Shown here in pieces: positions 17,185-24,719 of a DNA stretch of 32,470 bases (the first letter of the stretch is position 1; every line of letters begins with the position of its first letter). A program made the translations under genes and the position numbers. The stretch lies in contig JANNBJ010000228.1 in the NCBI GenBank assembly GCA_031385325.1, forward strand, positions 1 to 32,470. Direction: 5' to 3'. The notes under the pieces were generated by a model, which was given only the letters and a program-made list of their open reading frames with translations, was not told the DNA's origin and did not search any database. This stretch comes from SYFY01 sp031385325. GTDB lineage: Bacteria; Pseudomonadota; Gammaproteobacteria; Pseudomonadales; Azotimanducaceae.

Positions 17185-17222
17185 AGGGGAGGGGAGTTCT
17201 GTCGGGACTGCGGCCATCGCCA
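17185..17222. repeat. Dispersed repeat copy B (38-bp core only)
   Basis: It matches 15762-15799 at 36 of 38 positions in the same orientation, 100 bp after the vapC stop. The longer flanking homology seen between copies A and C is not present here. With copy A it brackets the vapBC module as a direct repeat. Confidence 0.75.
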
Positions 17223-17245
17223 ACTCCAAGCAGTGTGACCCGGGC

Positions 17246-17291
17246 AAATGGGTTGCACGTTATGCCGGAGACTTGGGTAACACTTTCGGTC
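17246..17291. repeat. Two short tandem motifs resembling IS21-type terminal repeats
   Basis: AAATGGGTTGCACGTTATGC (from 17246) and ACTTGGGTAACACTTTCGG (from 17271) share the TGGGT-N2-CAC-TT pattern typical of multiple terminal repeats in some IS21-family elements. No transposase is present. This is a weak call. Confidence 0.25.
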
Positions 17292-17375
17292 TAAACGGAT
17301 TGGGGTTCCCAGTACGCAGGTGGCAGGGTATATCAACGGCCAGCCTGCTTGCCGACCGATCCAAGCCTCAAAGGC

Positions 17376-18287
17376 CTACCACCACGCATCCCAACTGAGA
17401 AAGGCAGCTGCACCGGTATCCATCGTTCCTGATTTGAACCGGTATTCGCCGACGTATTTGACACCGAGCTGAATCGACGTGTGCGAATCCGGCGTGAATA
17501 CCAACTTCACGCCAGACGCAGGTTCGAGTTTGTTGTTGAAGTCAAAGTCCTTTGAGTCGGCCTTGTAGTGCAGTTCTACGAAAGGCTCCACAGCGATGCC
17601 GTAGCGATGGCGTGGCATGATCAACGCCAGCTCCACCGTTCCTTCCAGCAGCGCGTTCTCCCGCTGATTTTCGTCCTGATTCCCGGGATAACGCATTCGT
17701 CCGTATGTTCGTGCCACCAGGGTTGGTGCATTGTCGCCGTCGCGGTCAGTGCGGGAGGCAGTCAGCGCCTTTCGAAATTGCAGCGACCAGCGCATAAACG
17801 CTTCAAAACTGCGCAGGGAGTCTCCACTCTGCGTGCGCCAGTCCCACACGTGCTGACCACCGAGAGACAGTTTTCCCCAATCGCCGAGGAGGTAGCTGAC
17901 CTGTATTCCACTCCCCAGTTCCACATAGTGATTCCAGTCGAGCGACTGGCTATCCATCGATGCGTCGACCTGTGAAAAAAGCTCCACGGAAGCGCGCGGC
18001 GTGAACTGGACGAGGTGCAGAGCCTGCTGAATACCCACCTCGGCGATGACATCGTTGTCTTCCTCTGCCTGTTGCGAACCGGGATAGCGGACCTGTCCCC
18101 ACGTCGCTCCGGAGAGCGGGTGGTCGTTTTGCGCGGCGTTCACGTAGAGGGGAAGTGAACCTGCACAGACGAGAATCAGCAACGCCGCAGCGAACGGAGG
18201 CATGTTGGACGACTTGTTCCGTCCAGCCGAATCAGTTGTCAGCTGGTGCCCGATGTATTTTCCGGTCGATCGGGAACCCTCGATCAT
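17376..18287 (-). CDS. Outer-membrane beta-barrel protein of an exopolysaccharide operon
   Basis: A 303-aa protein. A signal peptide (about 29-52, MPPFAAALLILVCAGSLPLY, cleaved after VNA) follows a 28-residue N-terminal extension. The rest has alternating amphipathic strands, with paired motifs (GQVRYPGSQQ and GRMRYPGNQD) in two internal halves, and it ends SWDAWW, a C-terminal aromatic typical of Bam substrates. Its ATG overlaps the stop of the SGNH gene (ATGA). A true start at Met29 (18203) is possible. Position after a GT2 synthase suggests polymer export or anchoring. It recalls the C-terminal part of NfrA, the partner of the GT2 protein NfrB, but I cannot confirm homology. Confidence 0.7.
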   Translation of the reverse strand: MIEGSRSTGKYIGHQLTTDSAGRNKSSNMPPFAAALLILVCAGSLPLYVNAAQNDHPLSGATWGQVRYPGSQQAEEDNDVIAEVGIQQALHLVQFTPRASVELFSQVDASMDSQSLDWNHYVELGSGIQVSYLLGDWGKLSLGGQHVWDWRTQSGDSLRSFEAFMRWSLQFRKALTASRTDRDGDNAPTLVARTYGRMRYPGNQDENQRENALLEGTVELALIMPRHRYGIAVEPFVELHYKADSKDFDFNNKLEPASGVKLVFTPDSHTSIQLGVKYVGEYRFKSGTMDTGAAAFLSWDAWW

Positions 18288-19414
18288 TGGGTGATTCCCA
18301 ACGACGCAGCCATCGCTGCCGCTAAGAGTGGAGTGGCTTGTGCAGGTTGGTGGTAGTTGTTGTCGGCCACGCGGTAGCGGCGCTCATTCGCATCGTGGAG
18401 CGACATCAGATCCAGGTGGTCGATGTCGACGGCTTCCAGCGCGGCTGCCAGACGGAAATCATCATCGGAGTAATCGGTTGGCAACCTCGTGCCAAGCCGG
18501 CGCAACAGGGGCGACTGGCGACTCAGCGCATACGCCAGCGTCACCAGCGGACGGCCATGGATGAAATCGCCGCGACGTTCCGGTTGTCCTGCATCATTCA
18601 GCACGTAGTAGGAAAATCTGCGCCCCCACACTGGCGCGACAGTACTTGCGCCCACCACCCGGGCCATGTGGTCGGGAATGAAATAGTAGAAAACGCTGCC
18701 GTCACGCTGAGTGACCTCCCTCCCCAGATCACGCGTGTTGACGACGTCAAGCGCCTGCGCAGGTCCATAACCGTGCAACCCGTAGTTGTACGGCATGTAA
18801 TCGGCGGCGATTTGACCAAAGTGATACGCCACCGTTTGATCCTGGCGCAGCCCTTCGCCGTAGGTATTCGAATCCACCAGGAAAAGCGCGAATCGTGTGC
18901 GCCGGGTCGGATCCTCCACCGGGGTAATCCGGCATCCGAGCGCGTCAACCTCGTACTCCACTTCGAATTCGACACGGCCCTCAAACCGGCTGACGTGCAG
19001 AGCCTTGTTATCAGGGACCAGCTCATAACCGATGACAGGGTGCTCCCGGTAATAGTCCGGCTGAACAAGGGGCACCGGGTCACCTTCGGCAACCGGCTCT
19101 GGCTTCTCAACCAGCAACGCACCGCCTTCCACCACGAGCCAGAGGCTAATGAGCACCAGCAGGTTTATCCGCAACAACTTCGGTAAGGAAAGAACCAGCA
19201 GCAAGCCTCCCGCCACCATCGGCACGGTGACGAGGGCATGAAACAGGATGGGCGAAGTTTCCACCGAGGCAAGGGAAACACGCCCCGGGCTGATCCACTC
19301 CGCCAGCACTGGAACGCACAGCAGTACCACCGCGGGCAATACAAACCGTAACCAGTGATTTCTCGGGGTACGGGATGCACCAGGCATCTGCGTTGGATCA
19401 GACACGTCGATCAA
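18284..19414 (-). CDS. Membrane-anchored SGNH-like protein with altered block I
   Basis: A 376-aa protein with about three N-terminal hydrophobic segments (23-40, 57-78, 82-103), then an SGNH-like domain paralogous to 10395-11558. Block I is LFLVDSNTYGEGL: the Ser and preceding Asp are kept, but the usual Gly is Val. The middle block is GLHGYGPAQAL, and the C-terminal block NNYHQPAQATP keeps a His but not the HPN of the paralogue. It may be a weak or non-catalytic O-acyl-modifying factor. The TTG at 19414 overlaps the GT2 stop (TTGA); an ATG at 19387 is the alternative start. It is the third gene of the operon. Confidence 0.75.
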   Translation of the reverse strand: MIDVSDPTQMPGASRTPRNHWLRFVLPAVVLLCVPVLAEWISPGRVSLASVETSPILFHALVTVPMVAGGLLLVLSLPKLLRINLLVLISLWLVVEGGALLVEKPEPVAEGDPVPLVQPDYYREHPVIGYELVPDNKALHVSRFEGRVEFEVEYEVDALGCRITPVEDPTRRTRFALFLVDSNTYGEGLRQDQTVAYHFGQIAADYMPYNYGLHGYGPAQALDVVNTRDLGREVTQRDGSVFYYFIPDHMARVVGASTVAPVWGRRFSYYVLNDAGQPERRGDFIHGRPLVTLAYALSRQSPLLRRLGTRLPTDYSDDDFRLAAALEAVDIDHLDLMSLHDANERRYRVADNNYHQPAQATPLLAAAMAASLGITQ

Positions 19415-21603
19415 CCACGCGAAGCGGAGATACGTCTGGTGTCCTCCACACGCCGCGCTGTCACCTCGGGCGGCACTCGATGTTCCTCATCCACCTCTAA
19501 ATCAACAGTGACCACGGCCGCAGGCGTAGATTGCCGGCGCCACATACGCAGCCGAACAACCAGGTCATCAGCCACTACCCGCAGCCCGATCAAACTAAAA
19601 CATGCATACGCGAGGAAGAGACCGTTGACCAACGCAAATACCGCATGCGCGTAGCGCTCCTCCCATAAGTCGAATGCACTCGCCGCAACACAGTAGAGCG
19701 CCAGCGCGAACGTACTCAACGAATAGAGCGGCGGCGCTGCGGTTCGCCCAGCAATCTTGGGGGTTCGTCCGAACGGAGACCGCCGACCCGTGATTGCCTG
19801 TCGTATCGACAACAGGACCCCGCCAAGGTGAATCGGTATCAACAGCAGATTGAGGCTGTACACGCGCAAAAGGTCCGTCAGCCGATAGCCACAGAGCACC
19901 AGGTCCCGGCCATAGAGCACAAAGTAGGGGAGCGCCGCCAGTGGCAGCCATGGACTGCTCAGGAGTTCTTCAAACGGGTACAGAAGCATGGCCAACACAC
20001 CAAAACTGACCACCGTCAACGACAGCAGGTAGTGCAAACGCATAGGGGCTTCCATGAGCAGTGCTTTCCACTGTCTTTTTTTGACCAGGTATCTGGCCAG
20101 GCTCCGCAGGATGAGCAGCCCGCCGTTTGCCCAGCGCCGACGCTGGATCAGCAACGCACCATAATCGGCTGGTGTGGCGGAGTAGGAAAGCCGCGCCGGA
20201 TAGTTCAGCAACCGCCAGCCCTTGTGCGCAAGATCGATACTCGATTCGGTATCTTCGATCACGGTGTGGTCAGTGATATACCGCGCGATAGGGTAGCCGC
20301 GCTCCATGACTTCGACCCGAATGTCACGCAGCGCGTCGAAACGCAGCAGCGCGTTGGCCCCAACCCAGAACGTTGCATTCACCGCGGTAAAGCCCTGGTG
20401 AATGATGTGTTGAATATCCGTTGTTGCTCCCGCAATGCGCTCAAGCACGCCAGGGGCAGCGGGATAGGCGCTGTAGGGCGTCTGGATCACACCCACATCC
20501 GCGTTCTCCGGGCGCGACAGCACATGCGCAAGTCGCAGGGCGTAGTCCGGGAACAGCATGCTGTCAGCATCCAGCGTCAGAACATAGGCCGCCGACGGCA
20601 CCTCCAGGGTCGCTGGTGCATTGGCGGCACAGGCCACCAGGTATGTACCTTCCTCCCGGTGCTCTTCGCGATAGCGTCCACCGAGCAACGCAAGATAACT
20701 GTTCAGGTTCATCGCCTTGTTAGGCTCATGCGACAGATTGATGTACCGCTTGCGCTCAAAACTGCTGAGCGATACCTGAAACAGAGCCGAGAGACGCGCG
20801 TATTGCCGCGACAACTCGGCGCCAGTCATCGGCGCGTCCGCCGCATCCGCACGCGCACGCAGAACTTCACCACGCAGGCGCAACTCCCTTGCCTGGCCGA
20901 GCAACACACTGTCCACGAAGAACCGGTGTGAATGGTCCTCAATCTTCCACGACGCAGCCGTATTTTCGAACCACAACGCCGCAGTATCAAAACATGCTGC
21001 CAGACGATGGCATTCAGCATTCGTGTCGGGGGAACCCGCAGCGCGCCGCAATTTCCATCCCGATTCGGCCGCTACCAGCGGTTGTGCCGCCTTCGTCAAT
21101 CTCGCTTCGAGCGCAGCCGGCATTTGCCGCATGGTATCCAGGTTGATCCTTGCCGCGCGGGTGGCGGGATTGGCTGGATCATCGATCAGCAGTACCACCC
21201 GGCGATCCGGATATTCCGTGAGTGCTGCCGACATAAGTGTCATGTACACCACCGCAGGTTCCTCACAATAGGAAGGAACCAGCATCGTCAGAGGCGGTGC
21301 AGGATGATCGAATACCGCATCGACGCAATCGCGGGATGCCGGGTGATGGTGCGCCAGACGATGAAAGTGCCCGAAACGGGCGACCTGGTAGACCAGGTTG
21401 CCGTAAATCAGGAACACGGCGACGCCAGAAAAGATCATCCACTCCAGCAATCTGCCTGCTGCGCCCCGTTGTAACAATGCAGGCAGCGCGTCGACCAGTT
21501 CACCGCAGAACAGCGCGCCCGCAACCATCGTGACCAGAATTCCGGCGCCCGTTATGGTGCGCTCATAGGGACCAGGCAACCGCCGTTGAGTGCCTATATC
21601 CAT
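19411..21603 (-). CDS. Processive family 2 glycosyltransferase (cellulose-synthase-like polysaccharide synthase)
   Basis: A 730-aa protein behind a GGGGGAG ribosome-binding site. Two N-terminal hydrophobic segments (18-45, 53-72) are followed by the GT-A domain: VPSYCEE (109-115), the UDP-binding Asp in LLIDDP (141), DxD in TLDADSM (345-347), the catalytic ED region VIEDTESSIDL (449-458) and QRRRW (487-491), the hallmark of processive synthases. About five C-terminal hydrophobic segments follow. Between Asp141 and the KAMNLN motif (297-302) there are about 150 residues, roughly 100 more than usual, rich in helices and Arg. No PilZ domain is visible. It probably polymerises and translocates a glycan across the inner membrane. 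The neighbours supply modification and outer-membrane functions. Confidence 0.88.
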   Translation of the reverse strand: MDIGTQRRLPGPYERTITGAGILVTMVAGALFCGELVDALPALLQRGAAGRLLEWMIFSGVAVFLIYGNLVYQVARFGHFHRLAHHHPASRDCVDAVFDHPAPPLTMLVPSYCEEPAVVYMTLMSAALTEYPDRRVVLLIDDPANPATRAARINLDTMRQMPAALEARLTKAAQPLVAAESGWKLRRAAGSPDTNAECHRLAACFDTAALWFENTAASWKIEDHSHRFFVDSVLLGQARELRLRGEVLRARADAADAPMTGAELSRQYARLSALFQVSLSSFERKRYINLSHEPNKAMNLNSYLALLGGRYREEHREEGTYLVACAANAPATLEVPSAAYVLTLDADSMLFPDYALRLAHVLSRPENADVGVIQTPYSAYPAAPGVLERIAGATTDIQHIIHQGFTAVNATFWVGANALLRFDALRDIRVEVMERGYPIARYITDHTVIEDTESSIDLAHKGWRLLNYPARLSYSATPADYGALLIQRRRWANGGLLILRSLARYLVKKRQWKALLMEAPMRLHYLLSLTVVSFGVLAMLLYPFEELLSSPWLPLAALPYFVLYGRDLVLCGYRLTDLLRVYSLNLLLIPIHLGGVLLSIRQAITGRRSPFGRTPKIAGRTAAPPLYSLSTFALALYCVAASAFDLWEERYAHAVFALVNGLFLAYACFSLIGLRVVADDLVVRLRMWRRQSTPAAVVTVDLEVDEEHRVPPEVTARRVEDTRRISASRG

Positions 21604-21798
21604 CCTTGTTCTCCCCCTCGCTTCCTACTGGATGCTGAAACTGCCACCACCCCGGCGAAGTCAGCGATAACGTTCTTCGAGCACACACGACAAATCCAGC
21701 GCATTCGCACCTGATCTGCCGGCCAGCGATACCTGTCAGCCCGAACAGGTCACTGCGTCAATCGACTCTTCCCAGGCACATCCCGCCCTGCCACTCCC

Positions 21799-21838
21799 GC
21801 CTGTCCTCCCGGACGCACGCCTGTCCTCACGGACGAAT
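21799..21838. repeat. 20-bp tandem direct repeat, two units
   Basis: Units GCCTGTCCTCCCGGACGCAC (21799-21818) and GCCTGTCCTCACGGACGAAT (21819-21838) are identical at 17 of 20 positions. They lie in the leader of the GT2 gene; the role is unknown. Confidence 0.7.
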
Positions 21839-21877
21839 ACCGAATGAGGTGGGCGAACACTACCCAGAAAACCAAAC

Positions 21878-21906
21878 AAGCTAATGCCGAGTTTACAGTC
21901 CGTCAA
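21878..21906 (-). promoter_or_regulatory. Candidate sigma70-type promoter for the GT2 operon
   Basis: On the minus strand TTGACG (21901-21906) and TAGCTT (21878-21883) are separated by 17 bp. The -35 is near consensus, the -10 is weak. It sits in the only long intergenic stretch of the operon, in the right direction. Confidence 0.3.
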
Positions 21907-21958
21907 TATATATGCTGAATATCGAAGCTTTTCTGCGTCTCAGACGAGGGGAGCCTGT

Positions 21959-22772
21959 TCAGCGCGCAGAGCCGGTAACAGACACACGCCCCAAATGCAG
22001 CATCGCGTAGTTCGTCGAATCGTTTCGGATACGCCGCATGACCCGGCGCAGATATGCAAGTCGGACCGGATCAAGCCGCTCGTCCGCGGTGGCAAAATCC
22101 TGCGGATGCATGACCAGAACCACACAATCCGACGCTTGTGATGCCTTCTCGATGTCCTCAAAAAGCGCTGCTTCGCCACGCAATTCACCACCCACCGTCG
22201 CCGGCCAGCTGGTTGATACATTGGCGGGTACGTGGCGTAGCACGTTCCCTGGACGGGAATGGAGGTTTGCAGAAACGTGCGAGAACCCCAGAGGTGCGAG
22301 GCGCGCAGGCAATTCAGGAGGTAACTCGAACTGGTGTGGGATGAAGACCCGCGGTTTCACGCCAAACAGCGTCGTCAGATGCTCGTTGGCCCTGGCGATT
22401 TCCATGACAGTGATATCGAGTGGCTGACTCAGCAGGAGGCTTCGTCCATCCGCCGTATTACTGGCATGCCAGCCGTGATTGGCGATTTCGAACAATTCTC
22501 CCCCCACCGCGAATCGTCCGCAGCAACGGCTCATCCTCGCCGATAAAGCCGCCGATCACCGCGAGAGTTGCCGGAATACGTTCTTCAACAAACAGCTTCA
22601 AGACTGCCTGTTGGATTTCGGAGAGCCAATGGTCCTGGACATCGTCGAAACGCACCACCAGAGGTTTCGGTATATGCCTGCCCTGCATTTGCACGCTGTC
22701 TTCTACATGTTTGATGCTGCCACACCCAACGATCAACAGCAGCACCAACATCCACGTCGGATACCTTATCAC
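21959..22772 (-). pseudogene. Lipoprotein polysaccharide deacetylase, frameshifted at a C6 tract
   Basis: Two frames join into one NodB-type protein of about 270 aa. The first part (from the GTG at 22772, behind AGGGGGC) has a lipoprotein signal (LVLLLIVGCGS) and PLVVRFDDVQD with the metal-binding Asp. The second part has ELFEIANHGWHAS with the His pair, VFIPHQFELP and VLVMHPQDFA with the late His. The switch falls at 22500-22505, six C (G on the coding strand). Reading five instead of six gives GGGELFEIANHGW without interruption. The gene may be a real pseudogene, a phase-variable gene, or a homopolymer sequencing error. It is the most upstream gene of the GT2 operon and would deacetylate the polymer in the periplasm. 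Confidence 0.82.
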
Positions 22773-22852
22773 TGATTTGCCCCCTGGCAGCTCCAACCCC
22801 ACGATCGGGACAAAGCAGCGTGCACGGTGATCTCCTTCTGGTCAACACCAGT

Positions 22853-22990
22853 GGCCGGAGGGTGGATACCGGCTCAAGCATCCGTTCCGTAACGGCACCA
22901 CCCACGTCCTGTTCAGCCGCCAGGACTTTATCACGCGCCTCGAAACGCTCATGCCACGCCCACGGAATCAATCTCGCCTGATACTGCAAT
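22853..22990 (+). pseudogene. IS91-family (Y2) transposase, C-terminal relic
   Basis: The plus-strand frame gives GGYRLKHPFRNGTTHVLF followed by SRQDFITRLETLMPRPR. This matches the conserved C-terminal stretch of IS91-family transposases (YxLKxPxRDGTTHVV...FIARLAALVPxPR). After PRPR the expected (V/I)NL continues one base out of phase (INLA then a stop), so it is frameshifted. The catalytic HUH and tyrosine regions are absent. The flanks are unrecognised. Confidence 0.7.
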
Positions 22991-23040
22991 GTCGGGCCTT
23001 TATTTTGGGCGAAGGTCGGCAAAACAGCTTCAAAGCTGGG

Positions 23041-23209
23041 CTAGGAGTCTGCGCGGCAGAAGCTCGACAGGCTGCGGCTGCGCCACTTCGGCCCGCTTTT
23101 CCGTTCGTTTTCGTTGTGTAGCACCCACTACGCGTCTCAAACGAACGAAAAATCGGACTCGAATTGACACTCGCCTCGCACCGCCGCCTTCTGCCGCGCA
23201 GGCTCCTAG
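23041..23209. mobile_element. 169-bp MITE-like element with 22-bp terminal inverted repeats
   Basis: The left end CTAGGAGTCTGCGCGGCAGA (continuing AG, 23041-23062) and the reverse complement of 23188-23209 match at 21 of 22 positions. Homology stops abruptly at both ends. Inside, CGTTCGTTT (23102-23110) and AAACGAACG (23139-23147) form a second inverted repeat, so the whole element can fold back on itself. There is no internal gene. It sits between the IS91 relic and the hicB fragment. The parent element is not identified. Confidence 0.65.
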
Positions 23210-23335
23210 TTCGGATTCAATTTCCCGTACGACACCGTTGTTGATCGGCTGCGGTGCGGTGCACGTTGGCTTGTCGTGCATAAACCGTCGGCGGGTTCTT
23301 GATCATTGCCGAGCGCGAATTCCGAGGAGGAATGT

Positions 23336-23593
23336 ATGGGATACGTTGCTGTGGATCCGGTTGTAAGCCATAAGGACGAGGGGTCTGATTTCGGTGTGAG
23401 TGTCCCCGATCTGCCCCCGATCTGCCCCCAAACTCGCAACTTTCACGTATTGGTAACCCAGGCCACGAAACCCGGTTGTCAGCTGAGCGTCGTTCGGGTT
23501 GTATCGCTGACGCAAGCCTTGAGTTGCCTGCATTATCCACTCGACTTCTCTGTCAGGAGCTGTACGGAAGTTCGGTCTAATCGGTTGAACTGA
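23336..23593 (+). pseudogene. hicB-like antitoxin fragment fused in frame to repeat copy C
   Basis: It starts ATG behind a near-ideal GAGGAGGAATGT. The first 27 or so residues, MGYVAVDPVVSHKDEGSDFG and then VSVPDLP, resemble the HicB N-terminus (YVAVIHKDEGSDYGVSFPDLPG) with a five-residue insertion. After PDLP, HicB homology ends and the frame runs 58 codons through repeat copy C to a TGA at 23593. No hicA is recognisable upstream. The product would lack the rest of the antitoxin fold and the C-terminal DNA-binding domain. Confidence 0.6.
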
Positions 23594-23717
23594 CTGAACA
23601 AATTGCTGGTGAGCTAGAAAAGTTCGAGGTCAATTCCGAGAGACTCCCTGTTGATTCGTTGATCAGCAGGGAGTGCAGGGGAGCGGCGTTCGGTCGGGAC
23701 TGCGTCCACCGCCATCT
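23459..23717. repeat. Dispersed repeat copy C (about 259 bp)
   Basis: It aligns end to end with 15545-15802. Conserved landmarks in the same order are GGCCACG, CTGAGCGT, TATCCACT, GAAGTTC, AACAAATT, AGCTAGAAA, TTCGAGGTC, then the 38-mer core 23677-23714. In this copy the first 130 bp are read as the tail of the hicB fragment. Confidence 0.65.
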
Positions 23718-23737
23718 AATCATGCACTTTTGTGCCG

Positions 23738-23789
23738 GTCCCGCTAGCGCTGCAAGAACTTTCCGATCTTTCAAAGCGTTAGCGGGGAC
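23738..23789. repeat. Hairpin repeat next to copy C
   Basis: GTCCCGCTAGCGCT (23738-23751) pairs with AGCGTTAGCGGGGAC (23775-23789), with one G-U and one bulged G and a 23-nt loop. Arms and spacing match the hairpin at 1245-1291. It begins 24 bp after the 38-mer core, which ties the hairpin to the dispersed repeat. Confidence 0.65.
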
Positions 23790-23930
23790 CTGCGGCTGAA
23801 GTTCACCGCAATGACCAGTATCGCGAAGAGGGGGCACCCTCGGCACACCTACCAGGCATGACCGTGGAAACGGCCCGTTAAACCAACTATTGTCCGGCCA
23901 TCCATCGTCAGCCCTGCAGGACCTCAGCAC

Positions 23931-24719
23931 ATGCCCACGCTCTCGCGCCCCGACGGGGCCAGCATCTTCTACAAGGTCGTCGGCAAGGACACCGGCAAGC
24001 CACCGCTCCTGTTCGTGCACGGCTGGTGCTCGCGCCACGAGCACTGGGTGCACCAGGTGAAGCACTTCCAGCGCAGCCATCGCATCCTGCTGCTCGACCG
24101 GCGCGGCCACGGCAAGTCCACCACGCCCGGCACCGGCCACGACACCGCAAGCCACGCCGCCGACATCCTCGCCGTCACCCGCGCTGCCGAACTGAAGGGC
24201 GCGGTGGCCATCGGCCATGCCGGCGGCGGTCCGGGCACGCTCGAGTTCATTCGCGCCAACCCGAAGCTGGTAAAGGCCGGCGTGCTGGTGGATGCCTTCT
24301 TCTACTCGCAGCCGACGCTGAACGATCCCGCCTCGCCGTTCGGCTTCCTCGTGGGGAAGATGATCGAGCAGCTGAGGGGTCCGAAATCGAGGTCCGCCTT
24401 CAAGGCGACGTACTCGGGCTACTTCGACCGGCAGGGCGACCGTGCGGCAAACGCGCAGGCAGTCGCTGAGGCCGCGACCACGCCGGACGCCGTGAAGATC
24501 GCCGAGCTGGAAGGCCTGATCGTGGACGTCGCGGCCATCGGCGACGGCATCGCGCAGAAGGTCCTGTGGCTCACGGCCGCCGGTGTGGACCAGGCGTTAA
24601 TCCGCAGCCGCCTGAAGCAGGTGTCGTTTGCTCAGGTCTGCGGTGCCGCGCACTTCCCGCATTTCGAGCAGCCTGCACAGACGAACGCGATGATCGAGAC
24701 CTTCGTCTCGCGCCTGTAG
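23931..24719 (+). CDS. Alpha/beta-hydrolase-fold protein lacking the nucleophilic Ser
   Basis: A 262-aa protein. Fold landmarks: LLFVHGWCSRHEHW (26-39) with the HG oxyanion strand-loop, LLLDRRGHGKST (53-64), and the late His in CGAAHFPHFEQP (His241). The nucleophile elbow, normally G-x-S-x-G, reads GHAGGG (94-99), with Ala96 in place of Ser. It is therefore either non-hydrolytic or uses other chemistry. Composition is visibly more GC-rich than the neighbours, with strong C/G third-position bias, and the gene is isolated between non-coding blocks, suggesting recent acquisition. The ATG has AGGA about 9 nt upstream. Confidence 0.88.
   Translation: MPTLSRPDGASIFYKVVGKDTGKPPLLFVHGWCSRHEHWVHQVKHFQRSHRILLLDRRGHGKSTTPGTGHDTASHAADILAVTRAAELKGAVAIGHAGGGPGTLEFIRANPKLVKAGVLVDAFFYSQPTLNDPASPFGFLVGKMIEQLRGPKSRSAFKATYSGYFDRQGDRAANAQAVAEAATTPDAVKIAELEGLIVDVAAIGDGIAQKVLWLTAAGVDQALIRSRLKQVSFAQVCGAAHFPHFEQPAQTNAMIETFVSRL

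Larger units (their letters stand above)
21604..21958. other. Leader between the deacetylase and GT2 genes
   Basis: No gene. It contains a 20-bp tandem repeat (21799-21838) and a possible minus-strand promoter (21878-21906). That implies a leader of about 270 nt for the GT2 gene, long enough for regulatory structure, though no known riboswitch is recognised. Confidence 0.4.

Noticed and set aside
19828..20931. Long plus-strand open frame of 367 codons
   Set aside because: It is entirely antisense to the GT2 synthase, whose motifs are complete; the product is Gln/Arg/His-rich noise.
23738..23789. Hairpin as an integron attC site
   Set aside because: The right arm has GTTAGCG, which violates GTTRRRY at the sixth base, and the left arm lacks RYYYAAC ending in AAC. 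No integron integrase is present.
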